DNA of 46,903 nt from an uncultured Pelagibacteraceae bacterium (GTDB lineage Bacteria; Pseudomonadota; Alphaproteobacteria; Pelagibacterales; Pelagibacteraceae). A model generated the notes under the pieces. The model saw only the letters and a list, made by a program, of their open reading frames with translations, did not search any database and was not told the DNA's origin. This document shows, piece by piece, positions 1-11,381 of the stretch (positions are counted from its first letter, which is position 1; each line of letters opens with the position of its first letter). The DNA is taken from contig CABXTU010000007.1 of the NCBI GenBank assembly GCA_902515205.1, positions 1 to 46,903 of the forward strand, written 5' to 3'. Made by a program: the position numbers and the translations under genes.

Positions 1-603
1 GACGGGTCAATTTTACAATATTCAGATATAGGATGCCATTTTAATAAAAAGGGCCTCAAAAGGTTAAATGAATATTTGGAAATAACTGATAAAAATAATA
101 TACTTGTATTTCAATATAAAGAACCAAATATTAACATGAATTCAAACTTGAGGTATCAAGTTTATTATGAACAAGAGTATACAAAAAGTGACTTATTTAG
201 TTTTTTAAAAATACCAACCTATTCGTCAATAAGAACTTCAGAACAAATATGGTCAGGAACTATTTTTTTTAAAAAAAATTTAGAAAATATAAATCTTTTA
301 AAAGAATGGCTTGAAATTAGCTATCTAAGTAATTTAATTGATGATAGTCCTTCAATTGAAGCTAATCATGATAAGTTTGTTGAGCATAGACATGATCAAA
401 GTGTTTTTTCTATATTGTGTAAAAGTAGGGATATAGAAAGTTTATCAGTCTCAGAGTGTGAATGGGCAGAAGATGAAAACGGAAGATGTTGGGATCATTT
501 GAAACATTTTCCAATTTTAGCTAAGAGGGATAAAAAATTTAATTTTCTGAAAAGATTTTTTTTAAGACAAACTAAAACTTTTAAAAGAATTTTCAAAAAA
601 TGA
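1..603 (+). CDS. Glycosyltransferase-like protein, 5' truncated
   Basis: The frame is open from the first base, so the gene begins upstream; about 200 residues are visible. The protein has an early YSDIGCHFN-like segment and a late HRHDQSVFS segment, a pattern I associate with bacterial glycosyltransferase-like proteins of surface-polysaccharide clusters (recognition from memory, not a search). The end is very basic and rich in K, R and F. The stop overlaps the start of the next gene by 4 nt (ATGA), so the two are co-translated. With the DUF4422-like and FkbM-like genes that follow, it probably belongs to a cell-surface glycan region. The donor sugar and linkage cannot be read from the sequence. 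Confidence 0.6.
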   Translation, partial: DGSILQYSDIGCHFNKKGLKRLNEYLEITDKNNILVFQYKEPNINMNSNLRYQVYYEQEYTKSDLFSFLKIPTYSSIRTSEQIWSGTIFFKKNLENINLLKEWLEISYLSNLIDDSPSIEANHDKFVEHRHDQSVFSILCKSRDIESLSVSECEWAEDENGRCWDHLKHFPILAKRDKKFNFLKRFFLRQTKTFKRIFKK

Positions 604-1397
604 ATAATCTTGATATTTATTGTGTGACTAATAAAAAACTTGGCTTTTTAGAAAATACATCTTTAAAGTTAGTTGGAGTTGGAAATGAAAATTTTTCAGA
701 GAAGTATTTAAAATGCGATAAACAAAATAACATTTATTATAAAGAAAAATATTACTCCGAACTCACATTCCATTATTGGTATTGGAAGAATATTTTACCA
801 ACTGAAAAAACTGAATGGGTAGGATTTTGTCAAAAGAGAAGATTTTGGATAATCTCGGATGATAAAATAAACCAAATTTCAGAAAAAAATCTTAATGATA
901 ATTTACTAAAAAATATAAGCAATAACTTTAATTCATATGAAAGTTTTATATGTAACCCAATAGACATATCAGGTGCAAAAAAAATAAAAATTTTAAAAAG
1001 AGGTTGGAAAAATTTAATTAAAGATCCGTCAATTTTTTTTGATAAAAAAAAACAAACAATTTCATTTCATTTCGATATGCATCATGGGTATAATAACTTA
1101 AATAAGGCTATAAAGTTATTAAATAGAGAAAATAGGGATGACTTTTTAACTTATGTGAATTCAAATAATATTTATAATCCCCATATAATGGTGATTGCAA
1201 AACCTTATATTTTAGAACAATGGTTTGAGGAACTTTTTCCATGGTTGGAAAGATGTGAAGAAGTTTTTGGTTTTGATAAATTAAAAGGGTATGATACCCA
1301 AAGACTTTATGCATACCTTGCTGAAAGATATCTATCCTTTTGGTTTAAGAAACATACTAAGTTTAAAACTAATCCTTGGACTTTTATAGATTTTTAA
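600..1397 (+). CDS. DUF4422-like glycosyltransferase
   Basis: A 265-residue protein whose N-terminal half carries the pattern typical of DUF4422 proteins found in capsule and LPS gene clusters: YSELTFHYWYWKN at about residues 52-64, then a WVGFCQKRRFW stretch that corresponds to the family's YVGLCHYRRYF. No signal peptide or membrane segment is evident, so it probably acts at the cytoplasmic face on nucleotide-sugar substrates. It overlaps the preceding gene by 4 nt and is followed after 26 nt by the methyltransferase. DUF4422 is thought to be a glycosyltransferase domain; that is family knowledge. The substrate is unknown. Confidence 0.65.
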   Translation: MNNLDIYCVTNKKLGFLENTSLKLVGVGNENFSEKYLKCDKQNNIYYKEKYYSELTFHYWYWKNILPTEKTEWVGFCQKRRFWIISDDKINQISEKNLNDNLLKNISNNFNSYESFICNPIDISGAKKIKILKRGWKNLIKDPSIFFDKKKQTISFHFDMHHGYNNLNKAIKLLNRENRDDFLTYVNSNNIYNPHIMVIAKPYILEQWFEELFPWLERCEEVFGFDKLKGYDTQRLYAYLAERYLSFWFKKHTKFKTNPWTFIDF

Positions 1398-1423
1398 TTA
1401 AATGAAATTTTTGTAGCAAATAT

Positions 1424-2233
1424 ATGGGGATAAGAAAAAAAATTATAAAAAAGGCTTGTAATTATTTATTGAGCAAAGGAATTTTTACCTCTCAAAGAGC
1501 AGATTTGTATGAAATACGTAAACTTTTAAAAACTATATCACCAAAAAAATTAACAAAAGATAATATTAGAATCGGCGGAAATAATGATGGAGGTTATGTA
1601 GTGCCAAATGATCTTGAAGATATTAATTATTGCTTTTCGCCTGGAGTTGGAAATTTAATAAATTTTGAAAATGATTTGATCAAAAAGGGCATTAAGTGTT
1701 TCCTAGCGGATAAAGATATTAATAAAATTTATAATAGTCAATTTATTGACTTTGAAAAAAAATTTGTTGGTCCAACTACAGATGAAAATTATATTACTCT
1801 AAAGGATTGGATATCATCTAAAATTGACTATGTTAAAAATAATGAACTCATTTTACAATTAGATGTCGAGGGTGATGAATACAATATTTTGAACTCCTTA
1901 GATATCTGTACTTTAAAAAAATTCCGGATTATTTTAATTGAATTTCATCAATTACATTATATTTTTGACTCATTTACATTTAAAAATATCAAAAAAGTTT
2001 TTGATAAATTGAATAAATATTTTTACTGCACACATATTCATCCAAACAACAATCCAGAATTTATAGTTAAAGAAAGAGATATAATAATTCCCCCAGTTAT
2101 GGAGTTTAGTTATTTACGAAAAGATAGATCCATCGTTATTGACCAAAAATTACATTTTCCATCAGTAATAGATCAACCCAACAATCCTTCAAGGGTAGAT
2201 ATTGATTTGCCCGAATGCTGGTATAAAGTTTAA
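1424..2233 (+). CDS. FkbM-type SAM-dependent methyltransferase
   Basis: A 269-residue class I methyltransferase-like protein. [11 protein letters not shown] at about residues 51-61 and SPGVG at 72-76 look like the start of the SAM-binding fold. [11 protein letters not shown] at about 146-156 is the hallmark acidic motif of FkbM-family proteins (usually KIDVEGAE). FkbM-type enzymes O-methylate sugars or other hydroxyls; next to two glycosyltransferase-like genes a role in decorating surface polysaccharide is likely, by inference. The ATG at 1424 has no strong Shine-Dalgarno sequence. The gene ends 29 nt before tRNA-Ser and closes the glycan block. Confidence 0.7.
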   Translation: MGIRKKIIKKACNYLLSKGIFTSQRADLYEIRKLLKTISPKKLTKDNIRIGGNNDGGYVVPNDLEDINYCFSPGVGNLINFENDLIKKGIKCFLADKDINKIYNSQFIDFEKKFVGPTTDENYITLKDWISSKIDYVKNNELILQLDVEGDEYNILNSLDICTLKKFRIILIEFHQLHYIFDSFTFKNIKKVFDKLNKYFYCTHIHPNNNPEFIVKERDIIIPPVMEFSYLRKDRSIVIDQKLHFPSVIDQPNNPSRVDIDLPECWYKV

Positions 2234-2262
2234 AGTTAATTTTTTTTTGACAAATAGTATAA

Positions 2263-2352
2263 GGAGAGGTGGCCGAGTGGTTGAAGGCGCACGCTTGGAA
2301 AGCGTGTAAAGGGGAAACTCTTTCATGGGTTCGAATCCCATTCTCTCCGCCA
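2263..2352 (+). tRNA. tRNA-Ser (anticodon GGA)
   Basis: A 90-nt class II tRNA with CCA encoded. The acceptor stem GGAGAGG pairs with TCTCTCC (last pair a G-U wobble). The anticodon stem CACGC/GCGTG encloses loop TTGGAAA, giving anticodon GGA. The long variable arm expected of serine tRNAs is present, and the T arm (ATGGG TTCGAAT CCCAT) is canonical. It lies between the glycan genes and the dioxygenase-like gene. tRNA-Ser loci are frequent landmarks at edges of variable regions, but no att duplication was seen here. Confidence 0.97.
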
Positions 2353-2416
2353 TTTCAAATTTTTAATAAAAAAATAATGAATTGTAAATTTTTATATTGT
2401 AAATTAAAATTTAGAC

Positions 2417-3178
2417 ATGACAGAAAAATTAGATAATTTTGAAAAAAATGGATTTATTATATTAAGGAATTTTATAAAAGATGAAAACTTTAATTATTTA
2501 TGCGAAAAATTGAAAGAAAACGTTTTACAAGAGTTCAAAAAACTCGATAAAAAAGGAGGAAGTTTAATGGGAAATTTAAATGTTTCTCCTGGAATTTATT
2601 CAAAAAAAATTTTTGAAAGATTAAATACCGAAGAATTTAAAAAAATTATACAGAATATATCAAAAAAAAATTTTTCAGCTTTTGATATTATTAGTGGTGG
2701 AAACTTGAATTTTCAATACAAATACAATCAGCATTTTCATACAGATAGTAAGTTTGATAATAGTTTTCTAATAGTAAATGTAGTAACTGAAGATATTTTT
2801 GAAATAAACGGTCCCCTAGAAGTATTACCAGGAACGCAAAAAGAAAAGCTTCCATACTGGAAAGTTATATTTAAAAAAAGTAAAAAAATATTAGCTAAAA
2901 AGGGAGACTTGATTATTAGAACAAGTAATTTATGGCACAGAGGTACAAAAAATATATCTAAAAATCCCAGATTGCTACTAGCATATACATTTAAGGAAAA
3001 GAAAGGAGAAAATGGTAATGTAGAATTTGAAGATAATAAAGATTTAAGAATTTTAGATAATTTATTTAAGTCAAATGTTAAGGGAGCTCTAAAAGAAAAT
3101 TTTTATACTAGGTTAAGCTATCTTTATAAGTCTTTTAGGTTATTAAGATCAATTTTTACTAAAAAGCATTTTCACTAA
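2417..3178 (+). CDS. Phytanoyl-CoA dioxygenase (PhyH)-like 2OG/Fe(II) oxygenase
   Basis: A 253-residue protein with the layout of the PhyH family. N-terminal NGFIILRNFI is the usual opening helix-strand. HFHTD gives the iron ligands H108 and D110, WHRG gives the distal ligand H174, and R185 is placed to bind the 2-oxoglutarate carboxylate. NGPLEVLPGT (about 131-140) is the typical strand before the distal histidine. It should be a cytosolic non-haem iron oxygenase using 2-oxoglutarate and O2; the substrate is unknown. It stands alone between tRNA-Ser and gyrB, and its position after glycan genes makes modification of a surface sugar or lipid possible. Confidence 0.8.
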   Translation: MTEKLDNFEKNGFIILRNFIKDENFNYLCEKLKENVLQEFKKLDKKGGSLMGNLNVSPGIYSKKIFERLNTEEFKKIIQNISKKNFSAFDIISGGNLNFQYKYNQHFHTDSKFDNSFLIVNVVTEDIFEINGPLEVLPGTQKEKLPYWKVIFKKSKKILAKKGDLIIRTSNLWHRGTKNISKNPRLLLAYTFKEKKGENGNVEFEDNKDLRILDNLFKSNVKGALKENFYTRLSYLYKSFRLLRSIFTKKHFH

Positions 3179-3331
3179 AATTTTTTTTTATAAAAGCTCT
3201 TTAAAGTAAAATTTTAATTTAATATGATAATTTTTTTTTAAATCATCTGTTAGACTGTATTTTAAAGGGGTTATTCGTTGTTTTTAAAACTGTAGTTGTA
3301 TTAAAAGTGAGCAATTTTAGTTAAAAAATGA

Positions 3332-3337
3332 TATAAT
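3332..3337 (+). promoter_or_regulatory. Candidate -10 box for gyrB
   Basis: A perfect TATAAT lies 23 nt upstream of the gyrB start codon. No good -35 hexamer is present at the usual distance. The 181-nt spacer 3179-3359 is otherwise AT-rich, with a T-run after the preceding stop and no clear terminator hairpin. Confidence 0.4.
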
Positions 3338-3356
3338 TTTGTTTTCCTATTATTAA

Positions 3357-5423
<2,067 letters not shown>

Positions 5424-5426
5424 AAA

Positions 5427-6707
5427 ATGAAGTTTTTTGAAACTTCAAAATATTATACCTTAAAAAAATCAACTTATATTAATTTAAGATGGATAGGTAT
5501 AATTGGTCAATTAATTTCTGTATGTATTGTTTATTTTTTATTAAATTTCAACTTTGATTTTGTTAAATCAGTTATAATTATTTTTGTTGGGATTATAAGT
5601 AATATCTATTTGATATTTGTTTACCAAAAAACACAAATTTCAGATAGATCAGCTTTACTCTTTCTGATGATTGATATTTTCCAATTAGGTGCATTAGTTT
5701 TTTTGACGGGAGGAGTGGTAAATCCATTTATAATATTTTTGATAATCCCAAGTATTTTTGCATCTTCTAATTTAGGCCTAAGGACAAATTTATTGCTTGT
5801 ATTGAGCACAATATTAATGATTATTTTTTTAACTTTTTTCTCTGAGGATTTACCCTCACCTTTAAACGAACATTTCCATATAGATATATATTATTACTAT
5901 TCTATCCCTACAGCATTAATAATAGCTTTAATATTTTTAAATTATTTTGCTATTATTTTTGGTTCTGAGTCAAGAATTAGAAAAGAAGCATTAAACAAAA
6001 TGGAGGAAATAATGGCCAAAGAGCATGAAATGCTTTCTCTAGGAGGACAAGCCGCTGCTGCTGCACATTCTCTTGGAACGCCGCTTTCCACTATAAAAAT
6101 AATTTCTCAAGAACTGAAGAAACAGTTAAAGAATAATAAGGAGTTAAAACCCGACATTGAATTATTGTCTAGTCAGGTTGAAAGATGTAATCAAATTTTA
6201 AAAAAATTATCATTGAATCCACATCAAGAAGATGACTTTATTGGTGAAAATCTAACTGTAAGGGGCTATATTAAGGAAATTATATCATCATTTAGTCAAA
6301 CTAGTAAGAAAGATTTTATCTTTAATTTTGATCAAGATTTTAATTCCAAAAAAATTTCAAAATCAATTGAAATTATTTACGGTTTGAGAAATTTTATTGG
6401 AAATGCAAATAAGTTTTCTAAAAAAAAAATATTCGTAAATTTAAAAAGTAATAATGAAAATACTGAAATTTTGATTAGCGATGATGGAAATGGATTCCCC
6501 AATGATATATTATCTAAATTAGGTGAACCTTATTTAAAAACATTTAACAAAAATAGAAAAGTTAAAAGTGGTCTTGGCTTAGGAATATTTATTGGGAAAA
6601 ACTTATTAGAAAAAAATTTTGCCTCTGTAAATTGTAATAATTCTAAAGAAACTCAGGGAGCTGAAATTAAAATTAAATGGAAAAATAAAGATTTACTTAA
6701 AATCTAA
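5427..6707 (+). CDS. regB: RegB/PrrB-type redox sensor histidine kinase
   Basis: 426 residues. Six hydrophobic segments fill roughly residues 20-178 and include the family signature TGGVVNPF (94-101). The H-box [18 protein letters not shown] has the phospho-accepting His214. Cys254 follows exactly 40 residues later, the same spacing as His225 and the redox-active Cys265 of Rhodobacter capsulatus RegB (family knowledge). The C-terminal ATPase motifs DDGNGFP and [10 protein letters not shown] are intact. In relatives RegB senses oxygen/quinone redox state and phosphorylates RegA; no regA is in this window. The gene overlaps the convergent cobT by 4 nt at its 3' end. Confidence 0.9.
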   Translation: MKFFETSKYYTLKKSTYINLRWIGIIGQLISVCIVYFLLNFNFDFVKSVIIIFVGIISNIYLIFVYQKTQISDRSALLFLMIDIFQLGALVFLTGGVVNPFIIFLIIPSIFASSNLGLRTNLLLVLSTILMIIFLTFFSEDLPSPLNEHFHIDIYYYYSIPTALIIALIFLNYFAIIFGSESRIRKEALNKMEEIMAKEHEMLSLGGQAAAAAHSLGTPLSTIKIISQELKKQLKNNKELKPDIELLSSQVERCNQILKKLSLNPHQEDDFIGENLTVRGYIKEIISSFSQTSKKDFIFNFDQDFNSKKISKSIEIIYGLRNFIGNANKFSKKKIFVNLKSNNENTEILISDDGNGFPNDILSKLGEPYLKTFNKNRKVKSGLGLGIFIGKNLLEKNFASVNCNNSKETQGAEIKIKWKNKDLLKI

Positions 6708-8512
6708 TGTAATTTATTTTTATTTTCAAACAGCTGACTTAATTGAGAAATCATAACGTCTCCAAGTTCATTTACATCTGTAATTTTAATTGCACGATTA
6801 TAATATCTTGAAACATCATGACCAATACCAATAGCTAAAATTTCTGTCTCAGTTTTATCCTCAATAAATTTGACAGTTTTTTTTAAGTGTTTTTCTAGAA
6901 AATCACCAGAGTTTACAGATAGAGTAGAGTCATCTACAGGAGCGCCATCCGAAATAACCATAAGTATTTTTCTTTCTTCCTTCCTTTTTTTTATTCTATT
7001 ATAAGCCCAAGAAATTGCCTCACCATCAATATTTTCTTTTAATAGCCCCTCTTTTAACATCAGTCCAAGATTATTTTTTGCTTGCCTCCATTGGGTATCT
7101 GCTCCTTTGTAGATTATGTGTCTTAAATCATTTAATCTTCCAGGAGATTTTGGTTTACCTTTTTGATTCCACAACTCTCTACTTTGACCACCTTTCCAAT
7201 TTTTTGTTGTAAAACCTAGTATCTCTACTTTAACAGAGCATCTCTCCAACGTCCTAGATAAAATATCTGCGCAAATAGCTGCAATAGTAATTGGCCTACC
7301 TCTCATAGAGCCCGAGTTATCAATTAATAAAGATACTATTGTATCTTTAAAATCTAAATCTTTTTCTTTTTTAAATGATAAGGAGTTATAAGGATCCATA
7401 ATAATCCGTGGTAATTTTGAGCTATCTAACAGTCCCTCTTCTAAGTCAAATTCCCAAGCTCTATTTTGTTTCGCTAATAATTGTCTCTGTAGCTTATTTG
7501 CAAGTTTAGTTATGACGTCTTGAAAACCAATCAATTGCTGGTCTAAAGTTTTTCTTAGTTTTGTAGCTTCATCAAAATTTTCTAAATTTTCTGCCTTTGT
7601 TATCTCATCAAATTGAGTAGAGAAAATCTTATACTCTAGATTTAGATTACTAATGTTTTTTTTTTGGATTACTTGTTCATTATTTTCCAGGTTAGATTCT
7701 GTATCCATTAATTCTTCATCTAACTTATATTCATCAATATCATATTCTGAATCTAAAGCTGCATTAGCCTCGTCATCTTTATTTTGATCCTTATTATCCT
7801 CGGTATCGCTCTTTTGATCATCGTTTGCAGGATTATCTGACCCATCATTTTGGTTTTCATCTACTGTCTCATCATTTTCTTCATTTTGAAAAATTTCCAT
7901 TTCATTAAATATTTCAAAAAATTTGTAAGAGTATTTATTTTGAGAGTCCAAATTATTTTTTAAAAATTCCAAATGTTTTTCGATTGCATTATCAAAGTCC
8001 TTTTGCCAAAAAGCTAACATCTTTGCATTCAAATCATTCAGTTCTATATTATGAAATTTTTCGAGCATATAGAGTTCAAAAGCATCATTTACCGATACGT
8101 CGTCTTTTGATTTTAATTGATCTTTTTTTTTTAATTTAATTATTTGATTATAATTTTCTCTGAGATTCTTTTCTACTCCCTTCAGCATTTTGGCTCCTAA
8201 AGTTTCATATCTTATTTTTTCTGCAATAGAGTAAAGAGATTTACAAGATGAATTAGATGGTAAATTTTTTATATATATTTCTTTATTTGAAAATTTCTTT
8301 TTTAACGCCAAGGAGTCAGATTCTGCTCTAGCTTTTATATAATCTGATTTTGAGTTTAAATCCTCTAAATTAAAAAAATCATTTTTTTTTGAATTTGCAT
8401 TTTGTTCTAAATTTTCTTTAATCTTGAATTCATCTGAGATAACTCTAGCTGTTGAATTTAGAGCCTGTTTTAGTCTCTCTTTTAAATTATTGGCTTTATT
8501 AGAATTATCCAT
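6704..8512 (-). CDS. cobT: CobT-type VWA protein (cobaltochelatase subunit family)
   Basis: 602 residues. The C-terminal third is a von Willebrand A domain with MIDAS motif DNSGS at 398-402 and a [10 protein letters not shown] segment near 525. The conserved CobT stretch around [17 protein letters not shown] and the [12 protein letters not shown] region are clear. The middle (about 215-270) is highly acidic and asparagine-rich, as in CobT. In aerobic B12 synthesis CobT works with CobS and CobN to insert cobalt. CobN and other cobalamin genes are absent from this window. The stop of cobS and this start are adjacent, so it is co-transcribed with cobS and the J-domain gene. Confidence 0.9.
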   Translation of the reverse strand: MDNSNKANNLKERLKQALNSTARVISDEFKIKENLEQNANSKKNDFFNLEDLNSKSDYIKARAESDSLALKKKFSNKEIYIKNLPSNSSCKSLYSIAEKIRYETLGAKMLKGVEKNLRENYNQIIKLKKKDQLKSKDDVSVNDAFELYMLEKFHNIELNDLNAKMLAFWQKDFDNAIEKHLEFLKNNLDSQNKYSYKFFEIFNEMEIFQNEENDETVDENQNDGSDNPANDDQKSDTEDNKDQNKDDEANAALDSEYDIDEYKLDEELMDTESNLENNEQVIQKKNISNLNLEYKIFSTQFDEITKAENLENFDEATKLRKTLDQQLIGFQDVITKLANKLQRQLLAKQNRAWEFDLEEGLLDSSKLPRIIMDPYNSLSFKKEKDLDFKDTIVSLLIDNSGSMRGRPITIAAICADILSRTLERCSVKVEILGFTTKNWKGGQSRELWNQKGKPKSPGRLNDLRHIIYKGADTQWRQAKNNLGLMLKEGLLKENIDGEAISWAYNRIKKRKEERKILMVISDGAPVDDSTLSVNSGDFLEKHLKKTVKFIEDKTETEILAIGIGHDVSRYYNRAIKITDVNELGDVMISQLSQLFENKNKLH

Positions 8513-9487
8513 TTAAATTTGGATATTAAGAAGAGATTCAGGCAATTCTTCGCCAAAGCATCTCTGGTAGTACTCAGCAATTGTATTTTTTTCAATTTCA
8601 TCACATTTATTTAAAAAAGTAACTCTAAATGCATAACCCGTATCTTTAAATATTTCTGTATTTTCTACCCAATGTAAAACAGTCCTTGGGCTCATGACTG
8701 TAGAAATATCTCCAGCCATAAAGCCCTTACGAGTTAGTGATGCAACCTTTATCATGTTTGCTAATATTTCTTTACCCTTTTGATTATTTAAATCTTTATT
8801 TTTACTTAAAATAATTTCCATTTCTTTATCTAAACTCAAATAATTAAGAGTTGTTACAATATTCCATCTATCCATTTGACCTTGATTAATTTGTTGAGTT
8901 CCATGATATAAACCTGTTGTATCACCCAAACCAACTGTATTTGAAGTTGCAAATAATCTAAAAAATTTATTTTGTTTAATAACTTTATTTTTATCAAGCA
9001 ATGTGAAGCTTCCATCTGCCTCTAATACTCTCTGAATAACGAACATAACGTCTGGTCTTCCTGCATCGTATTCATCAAACACTAAAGCGACTGGATTTTG
9101 AATTGCCCAAGGCAAAATTCCCTCATTAAATTGTGTAACTTGTTTTCCATCTTTTAAAACAATTGCATCCTTACCAATTAAATCGATTCTACTTACATGA
9201 CTATCAAGATTCACTCTTATACATGGCCAATTTAATCTAGCTGCAATTTGTTCTATATGGGTTGACTTTCCAGTACCATGATATCCTTGTACTAAAACTC
9301 TTTTGTTAAATGCAAATCCTGAAATAATTGCAAGTGTTGTATCTTTATCAAATTTATAAGTTTTATCTATTTCTGGTACAAATTCACTTTTTTTTGAGAA
9401 AGCATTAACTTCCATTTCGGAATCTATTCCAAAACTTTGTTTAAGCGAAACTTTTATATCTGGTTTAATATCTAAATCAGGTGTCAA
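8513..9487 (-). CDS. cobS: CobS-type AAA+ ATPase (cobaltochelatase subunit family)
   Basis: 324-residue MoxR-like AAA+ ATPase. Walker A GYHGTGKST is at 68-76 and Walker B ALVFDEYD at about 131-138. The CobS signature FGEELPESLLN is at the C terminus, and the segment ATSNTVGLGDTTGLYHGTQQINQGQMDRW (about 185-215) is characteristic of CobS. It forms hexameric rings with CobT that power the CobN metal chelatase. The stop abuts the cobT start, and the N terminus overlaps the upstream J-domain gene by 11 nt, so the three are one operon. Without cobN here the pair could instead serve another partner protein, by inference. Confidence 0.92.
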   Translation of the reverse strand: MTPDLDIKPDIKVSLKQSFGIDSEMEVNAFSKKSEFVPEIDKTYKFDKDTTLAIISGFAFNKRVLVQGYHGTGKSTHIEQIAARLNWPCIRVNLDSHVSRIDLIGKDAIVLKDGKQVTQFNEGILPWAIQNPVALVFDEYDAGRPDVMFVIQRVLEADGSFTLLDKNKVIKQNKFFRLFATSNTVGLGDTTGLYHGTQQINQGQMDRWNIVTTLNYLSLDKEMEIILSKNKDLNNQKGKEILANMIKVASLTRKGFMAGDISTVMSPRTVLHWVENTEIFKDTGYAFRVTFLNKCDEIEKNTIAEYYQRCFGEELPESLLNIQI

Positions 9488-10004
9488 TTTTGTTCCTATA
9501 AGTGTTTTTAAGTTGTGTATAAGCTAAAGTAATTAATTTTAGTTTTTCTTCGTATTTTTTATTACCAGAATTCATATCAGGGTGAAATTTTTTGACAAGT
9601 AATTTAAATTTATCTTGAATTTTCTTCCATTTTAAACCCACAGATATTTCTAAAATGCTAAATGCTTTTATATCCTTATGATCAAATTTAAATTGACGCA
9701 TATGGTCGTTATCATTTTTAAATTTACCACTTTCTAATTCATCTCTCATAGTTGTATTCCACAACACTTTAAAAAAATTATCTGAGGAACTAAAGCTTTG
9801 AGTTGGCTTATGCCAGGTTAAGTCTGATTTTAAAAAATTTAACACTTGTTCGTCGTTCATTCCTGAAAAATAATTCCAGTTTTTATTAAACTCTTTAATA
9901 TGTTTTAAGCACAGCATTCTAAATTTCTTACTGTTATCCTTCTCTACTGGTGCTTTATATTCAGCTATTTCCCTACAATTATTCCAGTCACAAATATTTT
10001 TCAT
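9477..10004 (-). CDS. J-domain (DnaJ-like) protein upstream of cobS
   Basis: 175 residues. The C-terminal part is a J domain with the HPD tripeptide at 141-143, preceded by the KLLVKKF helix. The N-terminal part has possible metal ligands Cys5, Cys10, Cys32 and His35 and no glycine/phenylalanine region. It is therefore a short J-protein rather than a full DnaJ. A J-domain gene directly upstream of cobS is a conserved alphaproteobacterial arrangement (recalled). It should stimulate Hsp70 (DnaK) on specific clients, plausibly the CobS/CobT complex. It overlaps cobS by 11 nt and diverges from the BolA-like gene. Confidence 0.85.
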   Translation of the reverse strand: MKNICDWNNCREIAEYKAPVEKDNSKKFRMLCLKHIKEFNKNWNYFSGMNDEQVLNFLKSDLTWHKPTQSFSSSDNFFKVLWNTTMRDELESGKFKNDNDHMRQFKFDHKDIKAFSILEISVGLKWKKIQDKFKLLVKKFHPDMNSGNKKYEEKLKLITLAYTQLKNTYRNKIDT

Positions 10005-10025
10005 GATATATAATAAACAATATTT

Positions 10026-10286
10026 ATGGATATTAATGAACTAATTGCAATTATAAAAAAAAAACTAGCAAATCAGATTGTTGCTAAAAATATTACTATT
10101 GAAGACAAAACCTTTCTTCATAAAAATCATAAAGGCTATCAAGATGGAAAATATCATTTAAAAATCTCTTTGATATCCTCTGAACTAAAAAAATTGAGTA
10201 AAATTGATAGTAATAAAAAAATTTATAAAATTTTAGATGAAGAAATGAAAAAATTCATTCATTCTTTACAAATATTAATTAAATAA
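10026..10286 (+). CDS. BolA-family protein
   Basis: 86-residue single-domain protein. It matches the BolA fold pattern: an N-terminal helix, then ITIEDKTFLHKNHKGYQDGKYHLKISLIS containing the His residues used with monothiol glutaredoxins, and a C-terminal EEMKKFIHSLQI that corresponds to the family's IHALSI ending. BolA proteins pair with CGFS glutaredoxins in iron-sulphur trafficking. It is divergent from the J-domain gene and overlaps the 3' end of aroB by 12 nt. Confidence 0.82.
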   Translation: MDINELIAIIKKKLANQIVAKNITIEDKTFLHKNHKGYQDGKYHLKISLISSELKKLSKIDSNKKIYKILDEEMKKFIHSLQILIK

Positions 10287-11381
10287 TTTTTTTTTGAAAA
10301 ATAATTTTAAATATTTTTTTGTATAAAACTTGTTTATTAAAGGCAAACCAATTTTTTTAAGTAAAATTAAATTAATTTTTTCAGAGCTATTTTTTTTATC
10401 TTTTGACATAAATGATAAAATTTTATTAACATCCTTGAGTGAAAAGTATTTTTTAATATTATAGGGTAACTTAGATTTTCTCAGATGTTCAGATATATTG
10501 GTATAATCAATTTTTGATAGATAATTATTGTTAAAACTAAATTTAAGAGCTGAGCTAATTCCTAGCAGAACAGCTTCTCCATGATTCAATTTTTTTGAAT
10601 AACCAAGTGATGCTTCATATGCATGTGCAAAAGTATGTCCGAAGTTTAAAACTTTTCTTAAACTTTTCTCTTGATCATCTTTTTCAACAACATTTTTTTT
10701 TATAATACAACTTTCATATATAGTTCTTTCAATGATTGGTGTTTTAAGGCTTATTATTTTTGAATAGTTTTTATCTAAATATTTATAAAATTTTTTGTTA
10801 GCTATTAAAGAATGTTTTAGTATTTCCCCATATCCACAAATTATCTCCCTCTTCGATAATGATTTAAGAAAATCGATATCACTTATTACTAATTTAGGAT
10901 GATAAAAACTTCCTACTAAATTTTTTCCTTGCTTTGTATTTACTCCAGTTTTACCTCCAATAGAAGAGTCCACCTGAGAAAGAAGAGTTGTTGGCACGTT
11001 TATAAATTGAAGGCCTCTTTTGAACATACTTGCTGCAAATCCACTTACATCTCCAGTAATTCCCCCACCTACTGCGATTAAACCGTCTTTTCTAGAAAAA
11101 TTTTTATCAAGTAAAATTTTTAAAATTTTATTAATATTTTTTAGATTTTTGTTTTTTTCACTCGCATTGAATTGGTAAATGTATATTTTTTTACTCTTAA
11201 GGGAGTTTTTGATTTTTTTTACCATTTTCTTTGGAATATTTTTGTCAACAACTAATAAATATTTATTTGAGCTAGTAATATTTTTTTTTATTAGGTTAGA
11301 AATTCTAAAAATTAAGTTTCTACCTATTAATATAGGATATACGTGAGATTGAGTTTTAATTGTTAGCTTGATTGTTTTCAT
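10275..11381 (-). CDS. aroB: 3-dehydroquinate synthase
   Basis: 368 residues. It catalyses the second step of the shikimate pathway, converting DAHP to 3-dehydroquinate with NAD+ and a divalent metal. Diagnostic segments are GGGITGDVSGFAASMFKRG near 103-121, PTTLLSQVDSSIGGKTGVN near 130-148, and metal-ligand motifs GYGEILKHSL, LNFGHTFAHAYEA and LNHGEAVLLG. It overlaps the 3' end of aroK by 26 nt, the common aroK-aroB pairing, and is read from the same transcript. Confidence 0.96.
   Translation of the reverse strand: MKTIKLTIKTQSHVYPILIGRNLIFRISNLIKKNITSSNKYLLVVDKNIPKKMVKKIKNSLKSKKIYIYQFNASEKNKNLKNINKILKILLDKNFSRKDGLIAVGGGITGDVSGFAASMFKRGLQFINVPTTLLSQVDSSIGGKTGVNTKQGKNLVGSFYHPKLVISDIDFLKSLSKREIICGYGEILKHSLIANKKFYKYLDKNYSKIISLKTPIIERTIYESCIIKKNVVEKDDQEKSLRKVLNFGHTFAHAYEASLGYSKKLNHGEAVLLGISSALKFSFNNNYLSKIDYTNISEHLRKSKLPYNIKKYFSLKDVNKILSFMSKDKKNSSEKINLILLKKIGLPLINKFYTKKYLKLFFKKKLFN

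Noticed and set aside
7640-7880. Repeat array in the acidic part of cobT
   Set aside because: It is a low-complexity D/E/N-rich coding stretch normal for CobT, not a DNA repeat or CRISPR array. No CRISPR was seen anywhere in the window.
11331-11345. Another GGATATACGT match to the shared element core
   Set aside because: It is inside the aroB coding region, has no TTG partner at 14-15 nt and no gene start near it.
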